Positions 33,371 to 40,993 of a stretch of 64,000 nucleotides of DNA are shown here, piece after piece; positions within the stretch are counted from its first letter, which is position 1, and every line of letters begins with the position of its first letter. This DNA is from RBG-16-49-21 sp040768125 (GTDB taxonomy: Bacteria; Spirochaetota; UBA4802; UBA5550). A model generated the notes under the pieces. The model was not told where the DNA came from, made no database searches, and worked only from the letters and a program-made list of their open reading frames with translations. Made by a program: the position numbers and the translations under genes. The stretch spans positions 1,054,001-1,118,000 of the forward strand of contig JAXGNG010000001.1 of the NCBI GenBank assembly GCA_040768125.1, written 5' to 3'.

Positions 33371-34327
33371 CTATCTGAAATAGGGCGCGAGCTTATCCCT
33401 GAGCACCGGCAGCACGTCCCTGACGTCGCCCACGATGCCGTAGTCGGCCACGGCGAAGATGGGGGCCCGGGGGTCGCGGTTCACCGCCACGATGCACTTC
33501 GACTCCACCATGCCCGATAGGTGCAGGATGGATCCCGAGATGCCCAGGGCGATGTAGAGGTCCGGGCGGACCCTTCTCCCCGTCTGTCCCACCTGCAGAT
33601 TATAAGGAAGAAGACCCGCGTCGATGACGGGCCTCGTCGCCCCCAGGGCCGCGCCCAGGGAATCGGCGAGCCTGTTGACGTCCTCAACGTGCTTCATCGC
33701 GCCCCTGCCCACGGAAATGACCACCCTGGCGTCTTCAAGGTCAACCCCTTCGCTTTTTTTATGGAGTATCTCCCTGAGTAGGTTCTTCGGATCGGGAGCC
33801 GGGGGCTCGATGGCGATCCGCCGTGCGGCCCCGGGGCGCGCCGCGGGATCCGCCTCCGCGATGCCCCCCCTGATTGACAGTACCTTGATGGAAGATTTGA
33901 AGCGCAACACTTCAGTGACCCTGGTTCCCATGGCCGGCCTTGTCACCGTGACGCTGTCGCCGTCGATGACCACCTCGTCGCAGTCGTTGGCCACGCCGGC
34001 GCCCAGTTTCCCGGCCACCTTCGGGGCCAGGGCCTTGCCGAGCTCCGAGGCCTTCATCATGATGATATCGGCGCCGCTCCGTTCCCGGGCCTCGACGACC
34101 ACCGCGGACCATGACGCGTTATGGAAGTGTTCGACATGCGCGCTGTCGCAGACATACACCGTTTCCGCGCCGTGGCCCGCGCAGATCTCGGCCATGGGTC
34201 CCACGTCCTTCCCGATAAGGACCGCGTCCGCCGGTATTCCCCTCTTTTTCGCAAAGGCGAGCTGCTCCAGGGTGGACTGGCCCACCGTGCCCTTCTCATT
34301 ATCCGCAACGACCAGTATTTTTGCCAT
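33371..34327 (-). CDS. etfA: Electron transfer flavoprotein alpha subunit
   Basis: A 318-residue ETF alpha subunit. The C-terminal FAD domain shows the family signature GQTGRRVRPDLYIALGISGS then ILHLSGM, and later VAVNRDPRAPIFAVADYGIVGD. The N-terminal Rossmann-like domain starts MAKILVVADNEKGTVG. ETF accepts electrons from flavin dehydrogenases and passes them on, or runs in reverse. The gene follows etfB with an 11-base gap and closes the operon that starts with a Tat-exported FAD oxidoreductase. A G-rich ribosome-binding site precedes ATG 34327. Confidence 0.95.
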   Translation of the reverse strand: MAKILVVADNEKGTVGQSTLEQLAFAKKRGIPADAVLIGKDVGPMAEICAGHGAETVYVCDSAHVEHFHNASWSAVVVEARERSGADIIMMKASELGKALAPKVAGKLGAGVANDCDEVVIDGDSVTVTRPAMGTRVTEVLRFKSSIKVLSIRGGIAEADPAARPGAARRIAIEPPAPDPKNLLREILHKKSEGVDLEDARVVISVGRGAMKHVEDVNRLADSLGAALGATRPVIDAGLLPYNLQVGQTGRRVRPDLYIALGISGSILHLSGMVESKCIVAVNRDPRAPIFAVADYGIVGDVRDVLPVLRDKLAPYFR

Positions 34328-34338
34328 GATATACCCCC

Positions 34339-35127
34339 TTATCCTATCACCCTTGCTTCATGTGCAAGAAGCTCGATGACGGTACCGGTATTTTCGACGG
34401 CATCGCCCTCGAAGAGCTTCCCCGCCCCCCGGGGCCGGGGCGTACGGTAGGTCAATCGTTCCACCAGTGACCCAACCCTGCCTATCTCCTCAACCTCGAG
34501 ACCGAAATCGGTGGGCTTTTTCAGCGCGATCGTCCTCATGCTCGCGGAGATGATGCTCCCGAGGCTGGGATAGCGCGGGTTGTTGATGTCATTGTTCACG
34601 CTGATGACGCAGGGAATCGCGATCTCGATCACCTCCAGGTGCCGGTCCCCCTGGCGGTGCACCAGGGCCCCGCCGGTCCTGGCCTCAACCTTTACGCAGT
34701 TGGAGGCCATGGGGAGCCCCAGCATCTCGGAGAGGATCTCGGCCGTGGCCTGCATGTCCGTGTCCTGTGCCTGTTTCCCGAAAAGCACCAGGTCGTAGGG
34801 CATGGTCTTCAGCACCGCGGCGAATATCCTGGCGTTGGCCGTGGCGTCGCAGGAATTGTACGCCTTGTTCAGGATGTGGAGGGCACTGTCCGCGCCGAGG
34901 GAGAGCCCCCGACGAAGGGCCTTCTTCGCCCGCGCAGGCCCCATGGTGACCAGGGTTATTGCCGAATCGGCATGCCGCTCCCTGATCCGGAGGGCTTCCT
35001 CGATGGCGCACTCGTCGCAGGCGCTGATGACGTACTCGATGCCGCTCTCCCGGATGGCGCCGTTTTCCTTTACCCGTATTTTCTGCTCTACGTTGGGAGC
35101 CTGTTTCATAAAGATCACGATGTTCAT
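34339..35127 (-). CDS. etfB: Electron transfer flavoprotein beta subunit
   Basis: A 262-residue ETF beta subunit beginning MNIVIFMKQAPNVEQKIRVK. Landmarks are SACDECAIEEALRIRE, VTMGPARAKKALRRGLSLGA (the nucleotide-binding segment), LVLFGKQAQDTDMQATAEIL and PCVISVNNDINNPRYPSL. The beta subunit binds AMP in standard ETFs and NADH-reactive FAD in bifurcating ones; sequence reading alone does not settle the group. It lies nine bases after the oxidoreductase gene and 11 before etfA, so all three should be one transcript. Confidence 0.95.
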   Translation of the reverse strand: MNIVIFMKQAPNVEQKIRVKENGAIRESGIEYVISACDECAIEEALRIRERHADSAITLVTMGPARAKKALRRGLSLGADSALHILNKAYNSCDATANARIFAAVLKTMPYDLVLFGKQAQDTDMQATAEILSEMLGLPMASNCVKVEARTGGALVHRQGDRHLEVIEIAIPCVISVNNDINNPRYPSLGSIISASMRTIALKKPTDFGLEVEEIGRVGSLVERLTYRTPRPRGAGKLFEGDAVENTGTVIELLAHEARVIG

Positions 35128-35136
35128 GGCGTCCTC

Positions 35137-36762
35137 CTACATCTCCTTCATGATAAGCCGATACACGTCCCTTCCGTTCAGGATACCTCCCGTGTATGAG
35201 CCGGGATTGTTGCCCCACCCGCTGGAGAGGTAGAGGCCCCTGATGGGGGTGGAGTTTTTGATCCTGTTCATGTAGGCGTTGTCAATTGATGCCGGGTAGC
35301 CGTATATCGCCCCTTCCGGGTTCCTGGTGAAGCGCCTGTTCGTCAGGGGGGTGGATGCCTCCATGACCCGGATCATCGAGGAGAGTCCCGGTATCGCCTT
35401 TTTCTCGACTCTTTCGATGAGGGTCCGGGCGATTCGTGTTTTTTCCTGGTTATATGCCTCCCTGTTGCCGGCGAAGTAGTCCTTTTCAAAGCGCCGCCAC
35501 GGCTCGTAGCCGCTCAGCATCATGACGGTGAGCGTGGAAGTGCCCGGCTTTGAATAGCCCTTGTAGTAGTTGTCGTAGAGGGCCAGAAAGATGGGACATC
35601 GTTGCGCGTCGCACTTCAGGTAGTTCTCGAAGTCCGTTTCCACGTCCAGTCCCGACTCGATGGTCACGGAATGCTCGGGGAGAATCGTGCGCACGTCGCC
35701 CCTGAGTCCCAGCCAGATCAAGAAGCAGGAGATGCTCGGATGATACGCCGAGAGCTTTTCCATGTAGCGCGCCGCCTTCTTTTCGTGGGAGAGGAATGTG
35801 CCAAACGTATCCGGAGCGCTGGCATTGCTCACCACGATCCGGGCCGGATAGGTGGTTCCGTCATCGGTCTGCACGCCGGTGACGCCGTTTTTTTCAGTGA
35901 GGATCTTCGTCACATTTTTGTTGAAGAGCAGGGTTCCTCCCTGCTCCCGGATGATCCCGGCAAGGGCGTTGCTCAGGTCCTGGGATCTCGACTTGAAGTA
36001 ATAGGTCCCGTTCCTCATCATGTGCCCCACGAGAAGGGCGATCATGAATCCCGATGCCGTGGAGGGGGGGAGGCCGACGATGCCGCAGTAGGCCGAGAGT
36101 GTGGTCCGCAGCGACGCGTCCCTGGTATACCTATCGAGGAGGTCCGCGTAGGACATGTCCCGCACCTCCCACATCTTCGGATACCGGAAGGGCATGAGGG
36201 GAATGAACACGTAGCCCCGCTCCGCCTTTTCGGAGAAGCGCATCAGCTCGTCGTAGAGCCCCAGGCAGAATTCGTGGTAGGCGCGTATCCCCTCCTTTTC
36301 GCCGGGGAAGGTAGCGCAGATCGTCTCAATATACTTCTCCGGGCTCAGGTCGGGGATGACGATGGTCCTGTCGTTTTTTATTATCCGGCGCCTCATCTGG
36401 AGGGGTACGCGCTCGATCTTCCCCTCGAGCCCCAGCTCATCGTACAGTTCCTGCTCGAGGCTGAAAAAATGGAGGGACACGTCGAAAGTGTAGTCGCCCC
36501 GGGTGAAGGCCGTGGCGTAGCCCCCGGGAATGCGGTGCTGTTCAAGGACCGTTACGGGAAACCCGGCCTTTGAAAGATAGAGCGCGCTGGCCAGGCCTCC
36601 CATGCCGGAGCCGATAACCACCACGGGGTAGTCCCCCGGTTTCCGTCCCTCTTTGGCAATCCTGTCGACGAATTCGTTTGAAATACAGCCCGTGGCAAAG
36701 GCGGCCGCCGCGGCCGTGGCGGTCGCGATAAATTCGCGGCGCGTTGATTTTTTTTGTTTCAT
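35137..36762 (-). CDS. Tat-exported FAD oxidoreductase, CrtI/retinol-saturase-like
   Basis: A 541-residue FAD enzyme of the phytoene desaturase/all-trans-retinol saturase superfamily. The N-terminus, STRREFIATATAAAAAFATG, is a twin-arginine signal that ends in a Cys (TGC), so the enzyme may be a Tat-exported lipoprotein. The dinucleotide-binding loop is VVVIGSGMGGLASALYLSKA, followed by EQHRIPGGYATAF; the C-terminal FAD region reads GLYLSSGWGNNPGSYTGG. Substrate is probably a polyene or other isoprenoid, an inference from the family. It is the first gene of an operon with etfB and etfA, an unusual pairing because ETF is cytoplasmic. GGGGGATGGG precedes the ATG. Confidence 0.85.
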   Translation of the reverse strand: MKQKKSTRREFIATATAAAAAFATGCISNEFVDRIAKEGRKPGDYPVVVIGSGMGGLASALYLSKAGFPVTVLEQHRIPGGYATAFTRGDYTFDVSLHFFSLEQELYDELGLEGKIERVPLQMRRRIIKNDRTIVIPDLSPEKYIETICATFPGEKEGIRAYHEFCLGLYDELMRFSEKAERGYVFIPLMPFRYPKMWEVRDMSYADLLDRYTRDASLRTTLSAYCGIVGLPPSTASGFMIALLVGHMMRNGTYYFKSRSQDLSNALAGIIREQGGTLLFNKNVTKILTEKNGVTGVQTDDGTTYPARIVVSNASAPDTFGTFLSHEKKAARYMEKLSAYHPSISCFLIWLGLRGDVRTILPEHSVTIESGLDVETDFENYLKCDAQRCPIFLALYDNYYKGYSKPGTSTLTVMMLSGYEPWRRFEKDYFAGNREAYNQEKTRIARTLIERVEKKAIPGLSSMIRVMEASTPLTNRRFTRNPEGAIYGYPASIDNAYMNRIKNSTPIRGLYLSSGWGNNPGSYTGGILNGRDVYRLIMKEM

Positions 36763-36855
36763 GATCCCATCCCCCTTTATTTATCGTGCCGGGCTTCATC
36801 CCGGCGCCGTCTCCGGCAATGATTCGTTCTAGGACGGCGGCACCCGTTCATGGGA

Positions 36856-37332
36856 TTACAGCTCTATCTTGCGCCCCCACCTGTCCATGGTGGGATTGGT
36901 CTCGTACTCCTCGCCGTAGAGTTCCCTGGCCTCACTGTCCCAGAGCTCGATGATCTCGTTGTACCGGGTAAAATATTTACGCGCCTCGTCGCGTATCGTA
37001 TCGTGGCGTTTCTCGACCATGGCGATGAACTCATCGTATTTTTTCCTGTCTTCCCTGGCCTTGGCCAGGAACCGCTCGATGAACAGAATTTCATTCCTGA
37101 TTTTCAGCATGTACTCCATGTTTTCCGTATCAGTATCCGTGCCGAAGCGCTTTATCGCGTTCTGTATCCTGTGCACCGCGGCGTCGTGGAGCGTGCTGAC
37201 CCAGAGGAGGGAGCGGCAGTAGGAGGAGATGTCGCTTTTGAGGTCCTTTTCCACGATCTTCTTTATCGCGAAGTAGGTGTCCTCATCGAGACGGATGTTT
37301 ATGCGCCGGTCCTTGGTGTCGTCTTTTGCCAT
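36856..37332 (-). CDS. Ribbon-helix-helix DNA-binding protein
   Basis: A 158-residue protein with an N-terminal ribbon-helix-helix domain: DRRINIRLDEDTYFAIKKIV (beta strand and first helix), then EKDLKSDISSYCRSLLWVS. The rest is highly charged helix, likely a coiled coil (ERFLAKAREDRKKYDEFIAM). RHH proteins bind operators as dimers through the paired beta strands. The promoter region carries three copies of TGTATGAC, the probable binding site, so autoregulation is likely. AGGAGAAGG is at proper distance before ATG 37332. It lies 94 bases upstream of the oxidoreductase-ETF operon on the same strand and could control or precede it. Confidence 0.78.
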   Translation of the reverse strand: MAKDDTKDRRINIRLDEDTYFAIKKIVEKDLKSDISSYCRSLLWVSTLHDAAVHRIQNAIKRFGTDTDTENMEYMLKIRNEILFIERFLAKAREDRKKYDEFIAMVEKRHDTIRDEARKYFTRYNEIIELWDSEARELYGEEYETNPTMDRWGRKIEL

Positions 37333-37344
37333 GTCCCGCCTTCT

Positions 37345-37421
37345 CCTGTATGACAGATATTAAAATTCATTGTCAACCTGTATGACATATATAATATAAA
37401 TAACGTCATACAAAAAGTCAA
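37345..37421 (-). promoter_or_regulatory. Promoter and repeated operators of the RHH gene
   Basis: On the minus strand TTGACT (37421-37416), a 17-base spacer and TATATT (37398-37393) form a strong promoter. TGTATGAC occurs three times: inverted at 37405-37412 between the -35 and -10 boxes, and in direct orientation at 37379 and 37347, the last two inside the 16-base direct repeat CCTGTATGACA(T/G)ATAT spaced 32 bases apart. This is the pattern of a repressor operator array, presumably for the RHH protein itself. Confidence 0.7.
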
Positions 37422-37753
37422 GGAAAAAGTTCGTTTTTTTCCAATTTGCGTAGTTCTGGTGCGGGAGAAATACTATAAAGAAGAAAGATGCAGGGTAAAG
37501 GCTTTAATGAATCGGTTTCGTGAGAGGGGAAGCTTCCCGGAAGGAGTGTAGCTGATACCTAATGGAGGGTCTTCACGGGGGATAAGGGCGTCAGGATATG
37601 CCTGGCGGGGGCCCTGCACGGCGACGGGGGGAAGCCCCGTGCAGCAGATGGGCCATGAACTCATTGCCGGATCCCGGACATCTTTCCGTAAAAAAAAGAC
37701 ATGAGCCGTGCCCGGTCCCCTGTTGCGCGAAGGGAGTAGGACGTGGGTTTCGG
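37422..37753. other. Gene-free stretch
   Basis: About 330 bases between the RHH promoter and the 3' end of the 64-residue gene. Only short open frames without ribosome-binding sites occur, and no repeat, RNA gene or terminator was recognised. Confidence 0.5.
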
Positions 37754-37948
37754 TTACGGGACCCGCTTGATCGTCTTGTTGGCGATCATTTCCTTGAATT
37801 CAGCGAGAAGCGCCTTCTCGAGGCTGTCGATCCTGCCGTCCTCGAGGGCTATGTTGTATATCTCCTCATATTCGGCGTTGGTCACCACATGGTCGTCAAT
37901 CGCCTTTTTGATCGCGTCGGCAAGGGCTTGGCCGCTCTTCGTTATCAT
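37754..37948 (-). CDS. 64-residue hypothetical protein
   Basis: A small soluble helical protein: MITKSGQALADAIKKAIDDH, VVTNAEYEEIYNIALEDGRI, DSLEKALLAEFKEMIANKTI, then KRVP. The layout (two helices linked by a D-x-x-V-T-N-x-E-Y turn, then D-G-R-I-D) recalls calcium-loop or TerB-like helical repeats, but nothing specific can be claimed. AAGGAG seven bases before the ATG at 37948 supports translation; the longer in-frame extension to 38056 was rejected. It is downstream of the M28 peptidase gene on the same strand, 175 bases away. Confidence 0.7.
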   Translation of the reverse strand: MITKSGQALADAIKKAIDDHVVTNAEYEEIYNIALEDGRIDSLEKALLAEFKEMIANKTIKRVP

Positions 37949-38123
37949 CGTTCGTTCTCCTTTACCATTCAAGGGGGCCCCATCGCCCCCCGGTGATTCC
38001 GGATGCCGGGATCGGTTCCGATGTGTCAATCTTCGGCTCCATTCCCGGGATGTCAATTTTTTTATTCAGTGGACCCCGGGTGACATCTTCCCTGGTGGAA
38101 CCCCGGACGCTGCCGTTTCTCTC

Positions 38124-40496
38124 TCAGAGAATGACCCGCCTCGCCGCCATCACCGATTCCCTCAGGAGAAACTCCGGGGCCTGGAGCGAATCCGGCGGCC
38201 TCTTGCCGTAACCCAGGTGCGCGAGATCGGGGAGCCCCTCCGAAATATCCATGACCCGCATTTCAACCGGTTCGCCGCTTGAAACCATCAGGATAAGCTC
38301 GATCCCCTCCCGCGGCACCGCCTGGTAGGTTATCGTGAGCCAGTTCTGGAAATCGACACCCTTCATGGCCAGCCTGTGGCCGGGCTTGATGCGCTCCGCC
38401 GGGGGATCAACGAGTGCCCTGCCGCAGAGGCGCACCTCTTCGATGTGGGATCCGCGGCGCAGGTAGATCACCAGGCTCCGAGCCCCCCGGGGGGAAATGA
38501 CGCGGGCCCGGACCTCCCTCCCGGGGCCCCGGGGAGTAGCGGTCACTACGACGCGGGGCGGCTCCAGGGCGAGTTTCGGCGCCGGGGCGGTAAGAAATCC
38601 CCATGAGCGCATGAGGCACCGCGGGGTCATGGGAAAGAACTGCGGGAGGGCACCCCGCTTCGCCCCTTCCCTGAAGAACTGTTCCGTAAAGGGACCGGGA
38701 TCGCGGTTACAGGATATCCAGTACGACCCGCCGTTGTCTGCGTCAAGGCCGTAGGCCAGGGATTCCGGCCGGGGGTTCGTATTATCAAACCCGGAGCCGG
38801 CGATCCCGATAACGATGAAGAGGGTGCCCAGGGCCGCCGCCATGGCGGGGAGTGCCGTCCCCGCCTTCCTCAAGAGCGCCTCCGTCGCGGGAGCCAGGAT
38901 GGCCAGGTAGAGGGCGATGAGGATACCCGCCGGGGCAGCGATGGCAAGCCCGAGCCCTTCGTAGACGCTGAAGAGGAGATCGGCCATCATGAACAGGGGG
39001 GGCAGTGAGAGGAGCAGGGTGAGGGCGGTGGCGACGGATGACGGAGCCGTGCCATCTTTCCGCAGAAAAAGCCCCATCACCGGGAGGGCAAAGACAATCC
39101 CCCAGAGGAAAACGAATCCCGCGCCGGGAAGGAACGCCTGGGCCGCGGCAAGGAGGATCGCCCAGAGAACCATGGCCGCTGCGAAGTAATTGACGAGGCC
39201 CAGGCGCCGCACGGCGACGCGGTGCATGAAAAGAGCGACGGCCGCGCAGAGGGCGGTGAAGGCGATCCGGTAGAAGGCCGCGTCGTAGGGCTCTCCCATG
39301 GTCATGGCGTGGTAACCCGGGACAATGCACAGCACGATGCGCCAGAGTCCATGGATGGCAAAGAGGGAGAGGGCCGCCGAAGCAAGGACGGCCCCGCACC
39401 CGGCCAGGATGCGGAGGGGCGCCATGGCGCCTCCGCGTATTCCCGCCGTGATGAGAAGCAGGAGGACCGCCGCGGCCAGGGCGGCGAGGGCGTGCGACAC
39501 GGTCTCTGAATAGCGCGCCACGAGGTTCCCGGCCATGGGGAAATAGACCATCTCTCCTTTCTTGAGATTCCCAAGGGGCGCCTTGCCGAAATGCCGCGCC
39601 AGGGCCATCAGGTGCGATCCATGGTGCTGGAGGCTTCGCGTGTCGACGTTTTCAAGTGAATCGATGGGCGTGTGATAGCGCGTCATCCCGCCGATATAGG
39701 CGAAATTGAGCCCCGGGTATCCCTCCTCCTTGAACACCGTGAAGTCAGTGTCGTTGGGAAGGAATCCGTAGATCGCGTTGGAAAGGGAATTCCCCGTGGG
39801 GAAGGGAGCCGCGTCGAAGTAGCCCGGGAGCACGCCCCCGTTCCCGGGGCCCGTCTCGAAGAGGGTGGAGGGGCCGCGCACGCCCCGGGCCTCGAAGTTC
39901 ACGATGAGGCGCGCGTCGTTCCGCCAGGGATGGTTCTCCGCGAAGGCATGGGCCCCGATGAGGCCCCCCTCCTCGGAGTCGGTGAAAAGAAGGATGATGT
40001 CGTTGCCGGGGCGCGGGCCCTTCGCCAGTGCCCGGGCCGACTCCAGCATGGCGGCCACGGCGGTGCCGTTATCGTTCGCACCGGGTCCCATGGGGACCGA
40101 ATCGTAGTGTCCCATGAAGAGGACCGCCTCACCTGCCCCCGTGCCCCGCAGGCGCGCGAGGATGTTTTCCACGGAGGAGGCGGTGTGGTAGCCGGGAAGC
40201 ATTGCCCGCACCGCCGGGGTCCTCTGGAGGCGTGTCTCCCAGCCCGACTCGGTGAGGCGCGCGAGGATGTAATCCCTGGCGCGGCGGTGCGCCTGCGATC
40301 CCGAGGGACGGGGGGTCCCGGCGATGGCGCGCACGTGGGCCAGGGCGCGTTCCGCCGAGAATGACGTTTCCGGCGCGGTAGCGGGAAGCGCCGGGGGCAT
40401 GCCGTCGCATGAGAGACGGAGCGCCGCGATGCCGGCGACTGCGAGGATGGCGGCAAGGGCGTACACGGATGTAATAAGGTGCCTTTTGATGGTCAT
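38124..40496 (-). CDS. M28-family metallopeptidase with C-terminal membrane domain
   Basis: A 790-residue protein. One N-terminal span is followed by an M28 aminopeptidase domain (about residues 45-330) with the two-zinc ligands visible: His and Asp in MGHYDSVP and GANDNGTA, the catalytic/ligand Glu pair in TDSEEGGLIGA, and His in RYHTPIDS. Then come about eight hydrophobic spans (about 340-590) and a C-terminal soluble beta-rich domain of about 200 residues. This layout matches the Fxna/Ste24-independent ER-type M28 proteins and their bacterial relatives. The peptidase domain should lie in the periplasm. Substrate unknown. It follows a small gene by 29 bases. Confidence 0.87.
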   Translation of the reverse strand: MTIKRHLITSVYALAAILAVAGIAALRLSCDGMPPALPATAPETSFSAERALAHVRAIAGTPRPSGSQAHRRARDYILARLTESGWETRLQRTPAVRAMLPGYHTASSVENILARLRGTGAGEAVLFMGHYDSVPMGPGANDNGTAVAAMLESARALAKGPRPGNDIILLFTDSEEGGLIGAHAFAENHPWRNDARLIVNFEARGVRGPSTLFETGPGNGGVLPGYFDAAPFPTGNSLSNAIYGFLPNDTDFTVFKEEGYPGLNFAYIGGMTRYHTPIDSLENVDTRSLQHHGSHLMALARHFGKAPLGNLKKGEMVYFPMAGNLVARYSETVSHALAALAAAVLLLLITAGIRGGAMAPLRILAGCGAVLASAALSLFAIHGLWRIVLCIVPGYHAMTMGEPYDAAFYRIAFTALCAAVALFMHRVAVRRLGLVNYFAAAMVLWAILLAAAQAFLPGAGFVFLWGIVFALPVMGLFLRKDGTAPSSVATALTLLLSLPPLFMMADLLFSVYEGLGLAIAAPAGILIALYLAILAPATEALLRKAGTALPAMAAALGTLFIVIGIAGSGFDNTNPRPESLAYGLDADNGGSYWISCNRDPGPFTEQFFREGAKRGALPQFFPMTPRCLMRSWGFLTAPAPKLALEPPRVVVTATPRGPGREVRARVISPRGARSLVIYLRRGSHIEEVRLCGRALVDPPAERIKPGHRLAMKGVDFQNWLTITYQAVPREGIELILMVSSGEPVEMRVMDISEGLPDLAHLGYGKRPPDSLQAPEFLLRESVMAARRVIL

Positions 40497-40525
40497 GCGT
40501 CTCCCTCCTCATGGCGTGCGGGGCA

Positions 40526-40780
40526 TTACCGGCCGAGGTACACGTACCACTCGTCGGTGCCCGTGAGCACCCGCCCCGCCCTTTCGACGAATTCATGATC
40601 TCCGGTTTCGATGTATTCCGCGCAGAGCTTTCCCGCGGGATGTTCCTTGAGGGGGCGGGGAAGACACTCGAATTTCCTGAAATCGTTGTGCGCCAGGTCG
40701 TAGAAGGCAGCGGCGAGGTCACGCCATTCCTTTTCTTTCATGGCGAGGCGGTTCCATGGAAGGGCATTGTTGCTGCTCAT
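40526..40780 (-). CDS. 84-residue hypothetical protein
   Basis: A small soluble protein reading MSSNNALPWNRLAMKEKEWR, then DLAAAFYDLAHNDFRKFECL, PRPLKEHPAGKLCAEYIETG and DHEFVERAGRVL, ending in an aromatic tail WYVYLG. Start 40780 is preceded by a G-rich site on the minus strand; the in-frame extension to 40936 looks non-coding. It lies just upstream of the M28 peptidase gene and is probably co-transcribed with it. No family recognised. Confidence 0.6.
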   Translation of the reverse strand: MSSNNALPWNRLAMKEKEWRDLAAAFYDLAHNDFRKFECLPRPLKEHPAGKLCAEYIETGDHEFVERAGRVLTGTDEWYVYLGR

Positions 40781-40993
40781 GTCATAACCCCCGCGATGTG
40801 CGTTCCCGCCGATGCATGCGGCAATGCCGGTGGTAGGGTGGGGGTTTTTCGCTGAAAAGGCAAGCGCTATTTGCCGAGCCGGGCTCGTTATCGCTCGGAA
40901 GCGTCGGTATGGCGAAAGAAACGTCCTTTCCGGCACCGCGCCTGGATTCGCCCCTGGGCGCTCGCCGGGAGATGGCGCGTGAGGGCACGCATC

